Below are positions 1 through 6,260 of a stretch of DNA of 11,484 bases, in pieces. The number at the start of each line of letters is the position of its first letter. Position 1 is the stretch's first letter. Source of the DNA: an uncultured Lachnospiraceae bacterium (lineage in GTDB: Bacteria > Bacillota > Clostridia > Lachnospirales > Lachnospiraceae); assembly GCA_910589195.1 (NCBI GenBank), contig CAJUTC010000069.1, positions 1 to 11,484 on the forward strand. The letters are read 5' to 3'. A model generated the notes under the pieces. It was not told the DNA's origin and searched no databases. It saw nothing but the letters and a program-made list of their open reading frames with translations. The translations under genes and the position numbers were made by a program.

Positions 1-171
1 TGACAATTCTGTTGTATAGTCAAAAAAACGTGGAAGATGTCTTACATTTACATAACAATATTTATCAATTGTTGATGACAAAACCGCGCCATAATTATCC
101 TTAAAATAATCTTCTATATCGGTACCACCACCAAAAAAAGACATACGAAATGGCGTTTTTGTGATAATCAT
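1..171 (-). CDS. GHMP-family sugar kinase, N-terminal part (heptose-7-phosphate kinase-like); runs off the left edge
   Basis: The minus strand from 171 reads 57 uninterrupted codons beginning MIITKTPFRMSFFGGGTD. The PFRxSFFGGGTD start is typical of GHMP kinases of the D-glycero-D-manno-heptose-7-phosphate kinase (HddA) type, which phosphorylate a sugar phosphate on the way to a nucleotide-activated heptose for surface glycans. The ATP-binding glycine loop and the rest of the protein lie beyond the left edge, so substrate cannot be settled; a related fucose- or galactose-type GHMP kinase is possible. A GAGG ribosome binding site lies about 9 bases before the ATG. The gene is AT-rich compared with the genes to its right, and about 700 bp of intergenic DNA with a terminator separates it from them, so it probably opens a different transcription unit of the same polysaccharide region. 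Confidence 0.8.
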   Translation of the reverse strand, partial: MIITKTPFRMSFFGGGTDIEDYFKDNYGAVLSSTIDKYCYVNVRHLPRFFDYTTELS

Positions 172-428
172 AATTTATTTCCTCAAGTTCTAGTATTATC
201 AAAAACTGTTTTGCTTTAAAGAAAAAGAGAGATTTTAGCTAAATTTGGAACATATATGGTAGGAAGCTAAATGGTATAACTGGGGAATTAATTAAGAAAG
301 CATATAATATAATGTTTCCTTAAATAATTAACATCTGTTTGTAAGTGAATTGCCTTTATAACTATAAATAATTGCTATTATTTGAAGTTAATATTCTAAA
401 ATCCCCCGCTCCGCTCCACACCCTATCC

Positions 429-457
429 ATTCTATAACACTTTTTCAGATCTTGCAA
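429..457 (-). promoter_or_regulatory. Probable sigma-A promoter upstream of the GHMP kinase gene
   Basis: On the minus strand the -35 box TTGCAA (452-457) is separated by exactly 17 bases from the -10 box TAGAAT (429-434). Transcription would run toward the GHMP kinase through an AT-rich leader of roughly 250 bases. The start region is purine-rich, with a GGAGC direct duplication near 400-415. Confidence 0.5.
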
Positions 458-609
458 GTAAAGAATCGCAAAATTAAAAAGGTCTTAATAATTATTCCAA
501 CATTTTCCTTTTTCACCCTTCCCTTATCAAAAATCAGAACACACATTCTACAGTCAAACTACTACTTCCCAATTTTTCTGCCGCATGTGAATCACTTGCC
601 TGCGCCATT

Positions 610-638
610 ACTATACCGTTTTGCTGCTAACTTGTCAA
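610..638 (-). promoter_or_regulatory. Strong sigma-A promoter, minus strand, facing the GHMP kinase gene
   Basis: Perfect -35 TTGACA (633-638), 17-base spacer, -10 TATAGT (610-615) on the minus strand. It is downstream of the operon B terminator and points toward the GHMP kinase, so it probably starts a long leader transcript or works in tandem with the promoter at 429-457. Confidence 0.7.
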
Positions 639-735
639 GGGAGGGAATATTTCCAAAACCAATAACTTTCGGAAGTAATTCCAGGTTAATCCAGGCTTTC
701 TTCAAATTGCTATTCATTCCTGGTTTCAATACAGG

Positions 736-775
736 AAAACCCACCCTAAACTTTGTCCAGTAAGGGTGGGTTTTT
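736..775 (-). terminator. Bidirectional intrinsic terminator at the end of operon B
   Basis: A perfect 12-bp stem is formed by AAAACCCACCCT (736-747) and AGGGTGGGTTTT (763-774) with a 15-base loop. On the plus strand it is followed by further T residues; on the minus strand the stem itself ends in TTTT. It lies about 100 bases past the stop of the Wzy-like polymerase and so probably ends operon B. It also works in the plus orientation, although no plus-strand gene is seen upstream. Confidence 0.8.
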
Positions 776-787
776 CATTTTTTAATA

Positions 788-874
788 TTATTCAACCACC
801 TTGCAGGCGGTTGCTCTTTTTACATTGCTAAAACATTCAAAGCATTCAACTACTTCATTGAATGTTTCAATCAT
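788..874 (-). CDS. Possible 28-codon small ORF at the 3' end of operon B, unknown
   Basis: An ATG at 874, four bases after the stop of the Wzy-like polymerase, opens 28 codons ending at TAA 788-790. The peptide is small and cysteine-containing (CFECF in the middle, ATACKVVE at the end). An AGGG sequence lies about 10 bases before the ATG, and an in-frame TAG closes the frame just upstream. However, the codons coincide with two inverted repeats (831-867 and 793-813), so the sequence may be constrained as RNA or DNA structure and not as protein. I do not recognise the peptide. Confidence 0.25.
   Translation of the reverse strand: MIETFNEVVECFECFSNVKRATACKVVE
793..820 (+). terminator. Short hairpin followed by a T-run (plus orientation)
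   Basis: CAACCACC (793-800) pairs with GGCGGTTG (806-813), with one A/C mismatch and the loop TTGCA, and is followed by CTCTTTTT. This is terminator-like on the plus strand only; on the minus strand an AT-rich non-T sequence follows. No plus-strand gene precedes it. Confidence 0.4.
831..867. repeat. 10-bp perfect inverted repeat after the Wzy-like polymerase gene
   Basis: AAACATTCAA (831-840) and TTGAATGTTT (858-867) are perfect inverted copies around a 17-base loop that itself carries GCATTCAA, so alternative pairings exist. It could form an RNA hairpin that protects the 3' end of the operon B transcript, or it may be a protein- or recombinase-binding dyad. The function is not known. Confidence 0.6.
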
Positions 875-878
875 CCAT

Positions 879-2120
879 TTATGTCCCTATTGTAAAAACA
901 CTCTGTTCTTCCCTGCTCTTCTCCCTCACGCATGTGGCCAGCAAAGCCAGCGCAAAGGGGTTATACTCGATTTGAATAATATGATGCGCAATCATACAGT
1001 TCACTGAAACCAGTGCGATTGCATAAAGAAAATACCGATCATGGCGGTTTTTGTAGCAACAAATGGCAAAAATCACTACCATCAGCACCACAAATAGAAT
1101 CCCATGGCGCAGAAGCATATAAACATAGGAGCAATCAACAAAATTATAGTTACTCTGTTCCCCTACGGAGCCTCCGAAGCCAACCAGCGTCAGCGGCTGT
1201 CCAAACAGCGACCATCCATATTCGTCAATCCCTCTCCGTCCAAGCTCCAGCCTGTTAGACACAATTTCATTCAGCGCTTGCCATGCGGAACTGTTTCTCT
1301 GATAAATTACGGTAATTCCAATGGAAAAAACAGACAGAATCGGCATCACCCACATTCCTAATTTATTCCATCCTCGTTCCCACAAAATCTTGATATTCCA
1401 GCTTACTTTTCTGGAATGTACAATCCAGTTTCCCAGGGAAAACAGCAATGCCAGCGCCAAGGTACACCCAGAATCCAGGCGGGCATTGGAAAAACGATAT
1501 ACCAGCGCTGCTGCAAGAATCGTAATCCCGTAATGGTAATACTTTAGTTTCTCTCCCTTCAGGTAACAGAAGGTCAAGAACATAAAGAAAATGTGAGCTC
1601 CGAAATCCGTGGGATAAATAATACCAAAGGAATTCCGGATCCCTCTTTTTTCTGTTTTATATCTCAGGTTTTCAATTACATCCAGGGAAGATGCGCAAAA
1701 CGCCAAAAGTACTATGGTCACATTAATGGCCAAATATACCTTTAAAATCTTTTCAAATTTAATGTTTCGGCTTCCCGCTATCAGCAGTAGCCAGAAAAAT
1801 GGGTTAATCGAACCGCTGGAACGAAGTACCAGGCAAATACAGGCAAGAGCCAAGGCTAAAAGCAAAAACTGTTTTACAGAGTAGTGGTCATATAGCAGGA
1901 TTTTCAAACCTACAAACAATGCCGCTAAGGGGACACAGATAAGAGTCATAAGACCTCCTAGCGGAAACATAGTAGTAATCCACACACTTCTCCATAAAAA
2001 CAGGATATAGCCTGCAAAAAAGAGCATTTCTCCCGTATGAGCGTCGCTTAGATACCTCTGGGATATCTGCACTGCCTGATTTTTTCGTTTTGTCAAATGT
2101 CCTGCTTTTATTGCTTCCAT
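879..2120 (-). CDS. Wzy-like exopolysaccharide repeat-unit polymerase, integral membrane protein
   Basis: This 413-residue protein is strongly hydrophobic, with about 10-12 membrane segments starting near residue 31, and a basic soluble stretch around 285-325. That loop reads NRLELGRR..YGWSLFGQ, then YNFVDCSYVYMLLRHG (about 325-340). This pattern is common in Gram-positive capsule and EPS polymerases, in which a large extracytoplasmic loop followed by a Y-N-x-V-D-x-S-Y segment precedes the last helices. Its role would be block polymerisation of undecaprenyl-linked repeat units outside the membrane. The ATG at 2120 has AGGAG six bases upstream. It follows the Wzz-like gene by 50 bp and is probably cotranscribed with it. 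Wzy proteins diverge greatly in sequence, so the call rests on topology and the loop pattern. A second polymerase- or ligase-like protein is encoded at 8654-10276. Confidence 0.75.
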   Translation of the reverse strand: MEAIKAGHLTKRKNQAVQISQRYLSDAHTGEMLFFAGYILFLWRSVWITTMFPLGGLMTLICVPLAALFVGLKILLYDHYSVKQFLLLALALACICLVLRSSGSINPFFWLLLIAGSRNIKFEKILKVYLAINVTIVLLAFCASSLDVIENLRYKTEKRGIRNSFGIIYPTDFGAHIFFMFLTFCYLKGEKLKYYHYGITILAAALVYRFSNARLDSGCTLALALLFSLGNWIVHSRKVSWNIKILWERGWNKLGMWVMPILSVFSIGITVIYQRNSSAWQALNEIVSNRLELGRRGIDEYGWSLFGQPLTLVGFGGSVGEQSNYNFVDCSYVYMLLRHGILFVVLMVVIFAICCYKNRHDRYFLYAIALVSVNCMIAHHIIQIEYNPFALALLATCVREKSREEQSVFTIGT

Positions 2121-2170
2121 TCTGTTCTCCTTCTTGAATGTGCGTCACTGCCGGATACCATATCTTTCCC

Positions 2171-3475
2171 TTACCCGATCACGATACATCCCAGAAGTTT
2201 TACCTGAAAACGCTGGCATAATTGAAGCTGCTGTTCTAACTGGGCATATGTGGTTTTTCCTGCCTGCGCAAACAGAAGGCAGCCCTTGCTCTCAGCCATT
2301 TTTTTCAACTGAGCCGCATCTTCATATACATGAAAACCTGTTTCCGTCTGAAATCCGGCTTTTATAATCGCCTCTGCATAATCACAGGCCGCCTGCTTTG
2401 TAATCTCATCTTCTTCCAGGACATTTAAAAAGATACTGGTAAGACCCTGCTGCCTGGCTAATAGCTCTACATCCATCATGCTTCTGTCCAACGCCGGTTC
2501 ATACTGCTTCCCGCTGTTTATGCTTCCGATTACATTTAAATTCGCGTTCCGTAAATCTTCTTTTGAACGAATACGATTGCCTAAAATATACTGCAAAATA
2601 AACAGGAGAGCAGGCAGCATAATCCCAAAGAGAATCCCCACTACCATATACTGGATCATTTGTACCTTGGGATTCACCTGTCTGGCTTCCAATACCTCTG
2701 GTTCATTTTTTTCCATATAATTTTTCTTATTCGTCTGCTGGGAGATCCGCTTATTCTCTAAATCAGAACGGTTAGAGGTATAATTTTTCAAATTGTTCCG
2801 GTTATTATTTTGGCTGTTTAAAATTCCAACATCTGCTTTCGTATAAAAAGATGTGTCAATTTCTTTTAAGGTAAAGTTCCCCTGTACGCTGGCAATCTGG
2901 GGCACCTGCTCCTGCAGCCTGGTCTTTACCACTTCCACGATCTTCTTAAGCTGTTCTTCATCATAATGGACAATGGTAATGTTTAAAAGATTGGCTGTAA
3001 TGGATGGGGATATAATCTCCCTCCAGTTCTCCACAGACAGCTCCTTCCACTCTTCTGAAAGAGCCTCCTTCAGACCGCCTTCATTAATATACAGATTCAA
3101 AGCGTTTAAAATATTTCCGGTATTCGCCTCTGTTTGAAGACCGTACTGCAGCGATGCCACCTGGATATTTTGGGAATCCAGCTTCATATAAATGGAATTG
3201 TCCATGTATTTTTGAAGATCCTCAATCTGCTGGTTTACCAACTTTAAACTCTCATCCACATCAGCTATCGTATCGTCGTATTCTTTGATTTTCTCATTGT
3301 AATCGTCGATTTCCTCTTGCTGTTCTTTTGTCAGCGTCTGAACTTTGCCTGCTTGCCGCACTCCAAGCGCCGCAAACGCTATGGCGCAAATCAAGACAAC
3401 TACCCCTATCATCTTTTTCTTTTTCCAAAAATCATCAATTAAATTTCGTAAATAGATGGATTTTAAATTTCCCAT
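2171..3475 (-). CDS. Wzz-like chain-length determinant (polysaccharide co-polymerase) with a degenerate kinase-like C-terminal domain
   Basis: The protein has a membrane segment near residues 22-38, a long extracytoplasmic region beginning with a charged coiled coil (about 48-100), a second membrane segment near 276-298, and a cytoplasmic tail of about 135 residues. This two-helix layout is that of Wzz/CpsC co-polymerases, which set polymer length together with Wzy. The tail starts IRSKEDLRNANLNVIGSI and continues like a bacterial tyrosine kinase (BY-kinase) fold. Where the Walker A loop would be it reads LEEDEITKQAA, with no GxxxGK[ST], and no Walker B aspartates or C-terminal tyrosine cluster are visible. 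It therefore looks like a pseudokinase module. The start was chosen at 3475: AAGGAGG lies seven bases before this ATG, while the ATG at 3481 is only one base from it. It is the first gene of operon B and is divergent from wzx. Confidence 0.8.
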   Translation of the reverse strand: MGNLKSIYLRNLIDDFWKKKKMIGVVVLICAIAFAALGVRQAGKVQTLTKEQQEEIDDYNEKIKEYDDTIADVDESLKLVNQQIEDLQKYMDNSIYMKLDSQNIQVASLQYGLQTEANTGNILNALNLYINEGGLKEALSEEWKELSVENWREIISPSITANLLNITIVHYDEEQLKKIVEVVKTRLQEQVPQIASVQGNFTLKEIDTSFYTKADVGILNSQNNNRNNLKNYTSNRSDLENKRISQQTNKKNYMEKNEPEVLEARQVNPKVQMIQYMVVGILFGIMLPALLFILQYILGNRIRSKEDLRNANLNVIGSINSGKQYEPALDRSMMDVELLARQQGLTSIFLNVLEEDEITKQAACDYAEAIIKAGFQTETGFHVYEDAAQLKKMAESKGCLLFAQAGKTTYAQLEQQLQLCQRFQVKLLGCIVIG

Positions 3476-3562
3476 GGCCATGCCTCCTTTTTATTTTTAT
3501 CGGCTTTGTTGCTGCTTTCGCGCCTGTAAACCATCCCCGGATACCTGCTTGGCAATGCACAC

Positions 3563-3642
3563 AAACGGTAACATATCAACCGTTTCTGATTATATAGAAT
3601 CCGCTAAACGGTAACGCTTTGCTTTTCCTGATATAGAATACC
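3563..3642. repeat. Degenerate tandem repeat of about 42 bp with embedded dyad
   Basis: AAACGGTAAC occurs at 3563-3572 and again at 3606-3615. Each copy is followed by CTGAT(TA)TATAGAAT (3586-3600 and 3628-3639), so two diverged copies of a unit of about 42 bp lie in tandem. Within the first copy AAACGGT (3563-3569) and ACCGTTT (3579-3585) form a perfect 7-9-7 dyad. The candidate operon B -10 lies between the repeats, placing the dyad close to the expected start site. Confidence 0.65.
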
Positions 3643-3654
3643 TGGATTGCTCCA

Positions 3655-3683
3655 TGGACATCCTTATATTATTATGCTATACT
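3655..3683 (+). promoter_or_regulatory. Strong sigma-A promoter of wzx
   Basis: The plus strand has -35 TGGACA (3655-3660), a 17-base spacer and -10 TATACT (3678-3683) with the extended TGC element before it. Transcription would start near 3690, giving a leader of about 65 bases. This excludes the upstream in-frame ATG at 3647 and supports the start at 3755. Confidence 0.75.
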
Positions 3684-3754
3684 TGGACTACTCGGCCCAG
3701 CACAATCATTTCCAAAAAATTCCGGCTGCCGCCGTTTTTATGAAAGGCGAAAGA

Positions 3755-5173
3755 ATGATGAAGAAAACTCCTTCTTTAAAATTAAATTTTATTATGAATA
3801 TCATCCTTACAGCATCTGCATTCCTTTTCCCAGTTGTAACCTCCCCTTACGTTTCCCGGATACTCCTTCCGGAAGGGACAGGGCGGATTGCGTTTGCCAC
3901 CTCTATTATTTCCTATTTTGCCCTGGTTGCCAGACTTGGAGTTCCTACCTACGGAATCCGTGCCTGTGCGCAGGTGCAGGATGATTTAGAAGAACTGACA
4001 CGGACAGCACAAGAAATTTTTATCATTAACCTGATTATGACGATCTGCGTATATCTGGTTTTTTTTGCGTCCCTTTTCTTCATTGGCCAATTCCGCCAGG
4101 ATCAACGTTTACTGCTGGTAATCAGCAGTACCATATTCTTAAATCTTTTTGGCATGGACTGGCTTTACAAGGCATTGGAACAGTACCGTGACATTACAAT
4201 CCGCTCCCTTTTTTTTAACTTAGCAGGAATTATTCTTACGTTTTTATTCGTTCACACCAAAGAAGATTTTGTAATTTATGGCGGCATCACCGTACTTGCC
4301 AGCGTTGGATCCAATCTGTTAAATTTCTTTTTCGCAAAAAACTATATTTCCTTTGCCCCCTGCCGCCCCTACCATTTTACCCGGCACTTAAAACCAATTT
4401 TTGTCCTGTTTGCCTTATCCGTAGCGACTACCATTTACACTAACCTGGACGTAGTAATGCTCCGGGTCATGACCGACAGCCAGGAAGTGGGCTATTATGA
4501 CGCCGTTGTAAAAATGAAAAATCTTATGGTTACTCTGGCCACCTCACTGGGAGCTGTGTTACTGCCCCGGATCTCCTATTATGTGAAAATGAATCAGCAG
4601 TCAGAATACATGGGTCTGTTAAAAAAATCCTTCCGCTTTGTATCTTTGACCGCTGCCCCTCTCTGCATATACTTTTTTATTATGGCCAGGGAAAGCATTT
4701 CCTTTATTTTCGGAAACCATTATCTGAACGCCGTCAATGCGGCACGCCTGATTTTGCCTACCGTGCTGCTCATCGGTCTGACAAATGTAATCGGTATTCA
4801 AATGCTGGTTCCCCTTGGACAGGAGAAACTTGTGGTATACTCCACCTGTGCCGGCGCCGCGGTGGATGTGGTATTAAATGCCTTGCTAATCCCCCGTTTC
4901 CAGTGTACTGGAGCCGCTGCTGGCACGCTTGCGGCAGAGATCACCGTACTGCTAGTACAGTTGTGGTTCATCCGCCCTTGGCTCTCCCGTTTTAAAGGGA
5001 CATTCCAGGCCAGAAAAATAATAACCGCCCTGCTTCCCGCATTTATCCTCCTGCTTGTTCTCCATCGGTTCCTTCACGATGGCAACTTTCTTACACTATG
5101 CGTAACCTCTTTTGCCTTTTTCGCTGTTTATGGCGGATGCCTTTTGCTTTTCAACTACCGGCTCAACTCCTGA
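3755..5173 (+). CDS. wzx: Wzx-type polysaccharide repeat-unit flippase (MOP superfamily)
   Basis: This protein of about 472 residues spans the membrane an estimated 12-14 times. The N-terminal half shows the usual Wzx landmarks: SLKLNFIMNIILTASAFLFP, TSPYVSRILLPEGTGRIAFA, then LARLGVPTYGIRACAQ-type loops. Later parts carry FALSVATTIYTNLDVVMLRV and VGYYDAVVKM, which recur in Gram-positive flippases. It would move the undecaprenyl-pyrophosphate-linked repeat unit across the membrane for the polymerase. The start was chosen at 3755: AAAGG lies seven bases upstream, the mapped promoter excludes 3647, and the sequence then begins MMKKTPSLKLNF; 3740 and 3758 are alternatives. It is the only complete gene on the plus strand. 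It has its own promoter, and its last 11 bases overlap the end of the glycosyltransferase gene on the opposite strand, with no terminator between them. Confidence 0.92.
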   Translation: MMKKTPSLKLNFIMNIILTASAFLFPVVTSPYVSRILLPEGTGRIAFATSIISYFALVARLGVPTYGIRACAQVQDDLEELTRTAQEIFIINLIMTICVYLVFFASLFFIGQFRQDQRLLLVISSTIFLNLFGMDWLYKALEQYRDITIRSLFFNLAGIILTFLFVHTKEDFVIYGGITVLASVGSNLLNFFFAKNYISFAPCRPYHFTRHLKPIFVLFALSVATTIYTNLDVVMLRVMTDSQEVGYYDAVVKMKNLMVTLATSLGAVLLPRISYYVKMNQQSEYMGLLKKSFRFVSLTAAPLCIYFFIMARESISFIFGNHYLNAVNAARLILPTVLLIGLTNVIGIQMLVPLGQEKLVVYSTCAGAAVDVVLNALLIPRFQCTGAAAGTLAAEITVLLVQLWFIRPWLSRFKGTFQARKIITALLPAFILLLVLHRFLHDGNFLTLCVTSFAFFAVYGGCLLLFNYRLNS

Positions 5174-6149
5174 ATTTCCTTCTGGCTGCCAGACTTATAA
5201 GCCTGAAGGTTTGATACCTGGTTTTCCGCAACAGCCAAACCGCCGGATTGGTTACTGCCTGATAAACTTTGGGTTCCTCAGCTTTCAGCCGTTTTTCCAA
5301 AGCAATTAGCTTCTCTTTCCTGCCACCCGGAAGCATCAGGTAGATTTTATATTGGCTAGCCACAATCCTCGCTAATGTTTTTTCCAATACCACCTCGCAT
5401 GCGCTACCCCTGTGCACGTTATAAAAAGCCAGCAAACGCTCCAACACACGCTCATGCTGGCTGCACTGCTTTCGCAGTTTTTCCGCGCTCATACTTTGCC
5501 CAGGAAGGCCGATACGGTACTGATATACAAAGTCTGGTACGGCTGACACAGTTTTTACGTGTGGCAGGGGAAACAGCATATATTCTGTATCCACATAAAA
5601 GCAATGCTCGTCCAGCCGTTCCGGCTGGCCACGTATCACGGAGGTTTTATACGTGATACCATGCATTTTCATAAAAATCCGTTCTGCCACTTCGTCAAAT
5701 TTGCAGACTGTCCCATAGGAAATCCCCGGGCAAATCTCCTTCACCTCCGCTTTTTTCTTTCCGGTTTTATGATCTACCCAATAATAATTCGACAACACCA
5801 TATCCGCATCTGTCTTCTCCAGATGTTGCACAAAATGAATCAGGCTTTCCTTATCCACCCAGTCATCTCCATCCACCACCCGGAAATACGTTCCGGACGC
5901 TTCCTTGAGCCCCCGGTTAATGGTAGAACCATGGCCTCCGTTTTCCTTATGGATCACACGGTAGGTGCCAGGATATTTCTTCTGGTATTCCTGGGCAATC
6001 TGCGGGGAACGATCCCTGCTGCCGTCATCAATTACCAATACCTCAATTTTCTCCATTACCTCAGGAACTATAAAAGAGTCCAGGCATTGGCCGATATAAG
6101 ATTCCACCTGATACATGGGAACCACAATTGATAATAGTTTACTGCTCAT
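5163..6149 (-). CDS. Family 2 glycosyltransferase (GT-A fold)
   Basis: This 328-residue protein begins LLSIVVPMYQVESYIGQCLDS, the start of a GT2 domain. VIDDGSRD (about 39-46), KENGGHGSTINRGL (about 68-81) and VVDGDDWVD (about 91-99) supply the nucleotide-sugar and metal-binding aspartates. No membrane helix is seen, so it probably acts at the inner face of the membrane, adding a sugar to the lipid-linked repeat unit; donor and acceptor cannot be read from sequence. The C-terminal third is basic and ends RRKFRS, which may help membrane attachment. AGAGG just before the ATG at 6149 serves as a close-spaced ribosome binding site. It is the last gene of operon A, about 110 bp after the glycosylphosphotransferase gene, and converges with wzx with an 11-bp overlap. 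Confidence 0.9.
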   Translation of the reverse strand: MSSKLLSIVVPMYQVESYIGQCLDSFIVPEVMEKIEVLVIDDGSRDRSPQIAQEYQKKYPGTYRVIHKENGGHGSTINRGLKEASGTYFRVVDGDDWVDKESLIHFVQHLEKTDADMVLSNYYWVDHKTGKKKAEVKEICPGISYGTVCKFDEVAERIFMKMHGITYKTSVIRGQPERLDEHCFYVDTEYMLFPLPHVKTVSAVPDFVYQYRIGLPGQSMSAEKLRKQCSQHERVLERLLAFYNVHRGSACEVVLEKTLARIVASQYKIYLMLPGGRKEKLIALEKRLKAEEPKVYQAVTNPAVWLLRKTRYQTFRLISLAARRKFRS

Positions 6150-6260
6150 GTTCCTCTTTCTTTCCTGTCCTGCTATAGCTGCCTTACTTTATTTCTTCTG
6201 GTTTCCTTTACTATTTCTGTTACTTTCTTCCGCTCTGCCTTATGGTGGCAGTTTTATCCT

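Larger units (their letters stand above)
172..735. other. Long AT-rich intergenic region / untranslated leader of the GHMP kinase transcript
   Basis: No convincing protein-coding gene is visible on either strand. It holds two minus-strand promoters (described separately). It also holds an imperfect hairpin around 275-325, in which TTAAGGAAA on the minus strand faces TTTCTTAA across an AT-rich loop. The stretch from 172 to about 400 is markedly more AT-rich than the genes to the right of it. I see no recognisable riboswitch or RNA family here. Confidence 0.5.
3476..3754. promoter_or_regulatory. Divergent regulatory region between the Wzz-like gene and wzx
   Basis: This spacer of about 280 bp carries the promoter of wzx on the plus strand and presumably that of operon B on the minus strand. 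It also holds an array of short repeats (described separately) and no coding sequence. The best minus-strand -10 is TATAAT at 3589-3594. No good -35 is found at 16-18 bases, suggesting an activator-dependent promoter. Confidence 0.6.

Noticed and set aside
530..606. 24-codon frame on the minus strand starting ATGGCGCAG directly after the promoter at 610-638
   Set aside because: Its ATG lies only two bases after the -10 box, upstream of the expected transcript start, and it has no ribosome binding site.
452..763. 103-codon open frame on the plus strand
   Set aside because: It lacks a good start and ribosome binding site, runs antisense to two minus-strand promoters, and ends in the terminator hairpin; the product does not look protein-like.
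5181..5194. Small palindrome (TCTGGCTGCCAGA) just after the wzx stop, considered as a terminator
   Set aside because: The stem is only five or six bp, with no T-run, and it lies inside the opposite glycosyltransferase coding sequence.
5559..6131. 190-codon plus-strand open frame
   Set aside because: It is antisense to a clear family 2 glycosyltransferase with intact motifs; its sequence is the shadow of that gene and has no recognisable domain.
6150..6260. 111-bp spacer inside operon A, checked for a small gene or promoter
   Set aside because: The minus strand is simply purine-rich with one weak 5-bp hairpin (CTGCC/GGCAG); no promoter or convincing frame was found.
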